Shown here: positions 5,760-6,831 of the stretch, in pieces | Layout: the number at the start of each line of letters is the position of its first letter | Position numbering within the stretch: the first letter of the stretch is position 1 | Source: Verrucomicrobiota bacterium | GTDB taxonomy: Bacteria; Verrucomicrobiota; Verrucomicrobiia; Limisphaerales; UBA1096 | Assembly (NCBI GenBank): GCA_030747575.1 | Contig: JASLKI010000313.1 | Span: forward strand, 1 to 6,831 | Direction: 5' to 3' | Length of the DNA stretch: 6,831 bases | Position numbers and translations under genes: made by a program | The notes under the pieces: model-generated | What the model saw: the letters and a program-made list of their open reading frames with translations, nothing else | Database searches by the model: none | Told to the model about the DNA's origin: nothing

Positions 5760-6831
5760 ATGTCCACCGAAGTCTTCATCAGCTACGCAGCCAAGGATCG
5801 CACCCGCGTCCTCGACCTCGTCGAGCGCCTGCGAGCCGCCGGTGTCTCGGTGTGGATCGACCAAATGGGTATCGAGGGCGCCACGATGTGGAGCCAGGAA
5901 ATCGTCGCCGCCATTCGCAGCTGCAAGGTGCTCATCCTCGCCATTTCCGAAAACTCGGCAGGCTCGGAAAATGTCGTCAAGGAAGTCGCGCTGGCCTCCG
6001 AGGGGCGCAAACGCATCCTGCCCGTCTACATTGAGCAGGCCGAGATCCCGGAATCGATGGCATATCAGCTCGCTGGCATTCAGCGCATCGAGTTTTTTGA
6101 GGGACGGGAGGATTTGGCCCTACAAGCAGTCATCCGCGCGTTGGCCAAGCTGGACGTGACCGTCCACGACGAAGCCAGCGCCGCCGCCGCAAACACGCCG
6201 GGCTCTGCCTCACACGGGCCAAGCCACCCCACCGGCAGAGCCCAAGCCAAGGGTCAAGCCGCCGTTTGGCTGAAAGTGGCCGGTGTGGTTGTTGGCCTCG
6301 CCCTGCTTGGCTTCGCGGGAACATTCTTTTTCGGCAGCAATACAACGACCGCGCCAATGCCAATCGCACTTGGCCAAGCGCAAACCAACACAACCGAACA
6401 GGCAACCCTCGACACCAATCGCGTGGTGGTGCTGCCTTTCAAGGTGATCGGCGGCGAGAAGGATTCCGAGGACTTGGGCTACGGTCTGGTCTCCACGCTG
6501 ACCAGCAAACTGCAACCGCTTAAAAATCTGGTCGTCATCGCGCACGAGTCGGCGCGGAAGTTCAAAGACAGCGACCAGTCGCCGAACGAGATTGGCCAGG
6601 CGCTACAGGTGGGCACCATCGTTACCGGTGATATCCAAACCGGCGGTAACAATGTGCAGGTAAACATCCGGGTGATCGACGCGAACACGAAAGCGCTTGG
6701 TTGGGGCGATTCATTCACCAGGAACCTCGGCGAATATCTCGATCTCCAAAACGAGATCGCGACGAAACTGGCCATCAGGCTCAAGGGTGGCCTGGGCGCT
6801 GCCGAAACCCAGCAACTCGCCAAAAAAGCAA
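5760..6831 (+). CDS. TIR-domain membrane protein with TolB-N-like domain, N-terminal 357 residues; 3' end outside window
   Basis: From ATG 5760 the frame is open to the window edge. Residues 1-about 130 are a TIR domain of the bacterial TIR_2 kind: EVFISYAAKDR (4-14), a BB-loop region VWIDQMGIEG (31-40), WSQEIVAAIRSCKVLILAIS (44-63), and SAGSENVVKEVALA (66-79). Glu75 is at the position I would match to the catalytic NADase Glu. An Ala/Pro/Gly linker follows (about 136-168), then one membrane helix (about 169-191), then a Thr/Gln-rich stretch. From about 219 a TolB-N/FlgO-like domain starts with RVVVLPFKVIGGEKDSEDLGYGL, continues through LVVIAHESARKF, NEIGQALQVGTIVTGDI and VNIRVIDANT, and ends in LQNEIATKLA (329-338). 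The expected topology is cytoplasmic TIR and an extracytoplasmic C-terminal region. Related multidomain proteins often continue into TPR repeats, which would lie beyond the edge. Bacterial TIRs cleave NAD or make signalling nucleotides, or act as adaptors; which applies here is unknown. No Shine-Dalgarno is evident. Confidence 0.9.
   Translation, partial: MSTEVFISYAAKDRTRVLDLVERLRAAGVSVWIDQMGIEGATMWSQEIVAAIRSCKVLILAISENSAGSENVVKEVALASEGRKRILPVYIEQAEIPESMAYQLAGIQRIEFFEGREDLALQAVIRALAKLDVTVHDEASAAAANTPGSASHGPSHPTGRAQAKGQAAVWLKVAGVVVGLALLGFAGTFFFGSNTTTAPMPIALGQAQTNTTEQATLDTNRVVVLPFKVIGGEKDSEDLGYGLVSTLTSKLQPLKNLVVIAHESARKFKDSDQSPNEIGQALQVGTIVTGDIQTGGNNVQVNIRVIDANTKALGWGDSFTRNLGEYLDLQNEIATKLAIRLKGGLGAAETQQLAKKA
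6141..6149. repeat. TTGGCCAAG palindrome, coding copy in the TIR gene (TIR domain end)
   Basis: The exact octamer at 6141-6148 reads TTG GCC AAG, Leu-Ala-Lys, a different frame from the other coding copies. It ends the last helix of the TIR domain. Confidence 0.65.
6370..6386. repeat. CTTGGCCAAGCG palindrome with CGCAAACC flank, coding copy in the TIR gene linker
   Basis: The core octamer is at 6370-6377 and continues into AAGCGCAAACC. In frame it reads CTT GGC CAA GCG, Leu-Gly-Gln-Ala, in the low-complexity stretch between the membrane helix and the TolB-N-like domain, where insertions should be tolerated. Confidence 0.75.

Noticed and set aside
5760..6831. Anti-phage defence island (Thoeris or CBASS type) around the TIR gene
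   Set aside because: No SIR2-like, cyclase, Argonaute or other defence partner is in the window, and the neighbours are housekeeping genes. The downstream side is not visible, so this is unsupported rather than excluded.
1..6831. tRNA, rRNA, CRISPR array, insertion sequence or prophage
   Set aside because: No regularly spaced direct repeats, terminal inverted repeats with a transposase, cloverleaf-like segments or rRNA-like sequence were seen on either strand. No gene-free stretch exceeds 100 bp.

Overview
The window is 6.8 kb of fairly GC-rich (roughly 60% by eye) bacterial chromosome, densely packed with seven protein-coding genes on both strands and no RNA gene, CRISPR array or transposon. 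A secreted formylglycine sulfatase, a futalosine-pathway (MqnA/MqnD-type) menaquinone gene, a DUF6580 membrane protein, a planctomycete-style alpha/beta hydrolase and a TIR/TolB-N signalling protein together suggest the PVC group. Verrucomicrobiota is somewhat favoured over Planctomycetota. This is inference from gene content; no phylogenetic marker is present.

Layout, left to right. Positions 1-816 (+) hold the C-terminal part of an alpha/beta hydrolase whose start lies outside the window and whose own C-terminus looks cut short. It converges, with a 14-bp overlap, on a minus-strand pair in which a DUF6580 membrane protein (1872-1264) is coupled by an ATGA overlap to a YfcE-type metallophosphoesterase (1267-803). 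Diverging from that pair is sppA (1956-3044, +), a membrane-anchored S49 signal peptide peptidase with the Ser/Lys dyad intact. A strong, probably bidirectional hairpin terminator (3086-3107) separates sppA from a convergent secreted sulfatase (4696-3140, -). Upstream of the sulfatase on the same strand is an MqnD-like gene (5676-4789, -). Diverging from it is the start of a TIR - transmembrane - TolB-N-like protein (5760 to the right edge, +).

The genes do not form one pathway. SppA (envelope peptide degradation), the sulfatase (sulfated glycan desulfation outside the cytoplasm) and the DUF6580 protein are envelope-related. MqnD supplies respiratory quinone, and the TIR protein is a signalling or NAD-consuming module of unknown output.

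The most unusual signal is not a gene. A palindromic word, TTGGCCAA within a longer consensus CGCTTGGCCAAGCG, recurs across the window far above chance. It sits in each of the four non-overlapping intergenic gaps (perfect in two, degenerate in two) and also inside coding frames, where it usually reads Leu-Gly-Gln. This resembles a highly iterated palindrome such as cyanobacterial HIP1, but with a different sequence.
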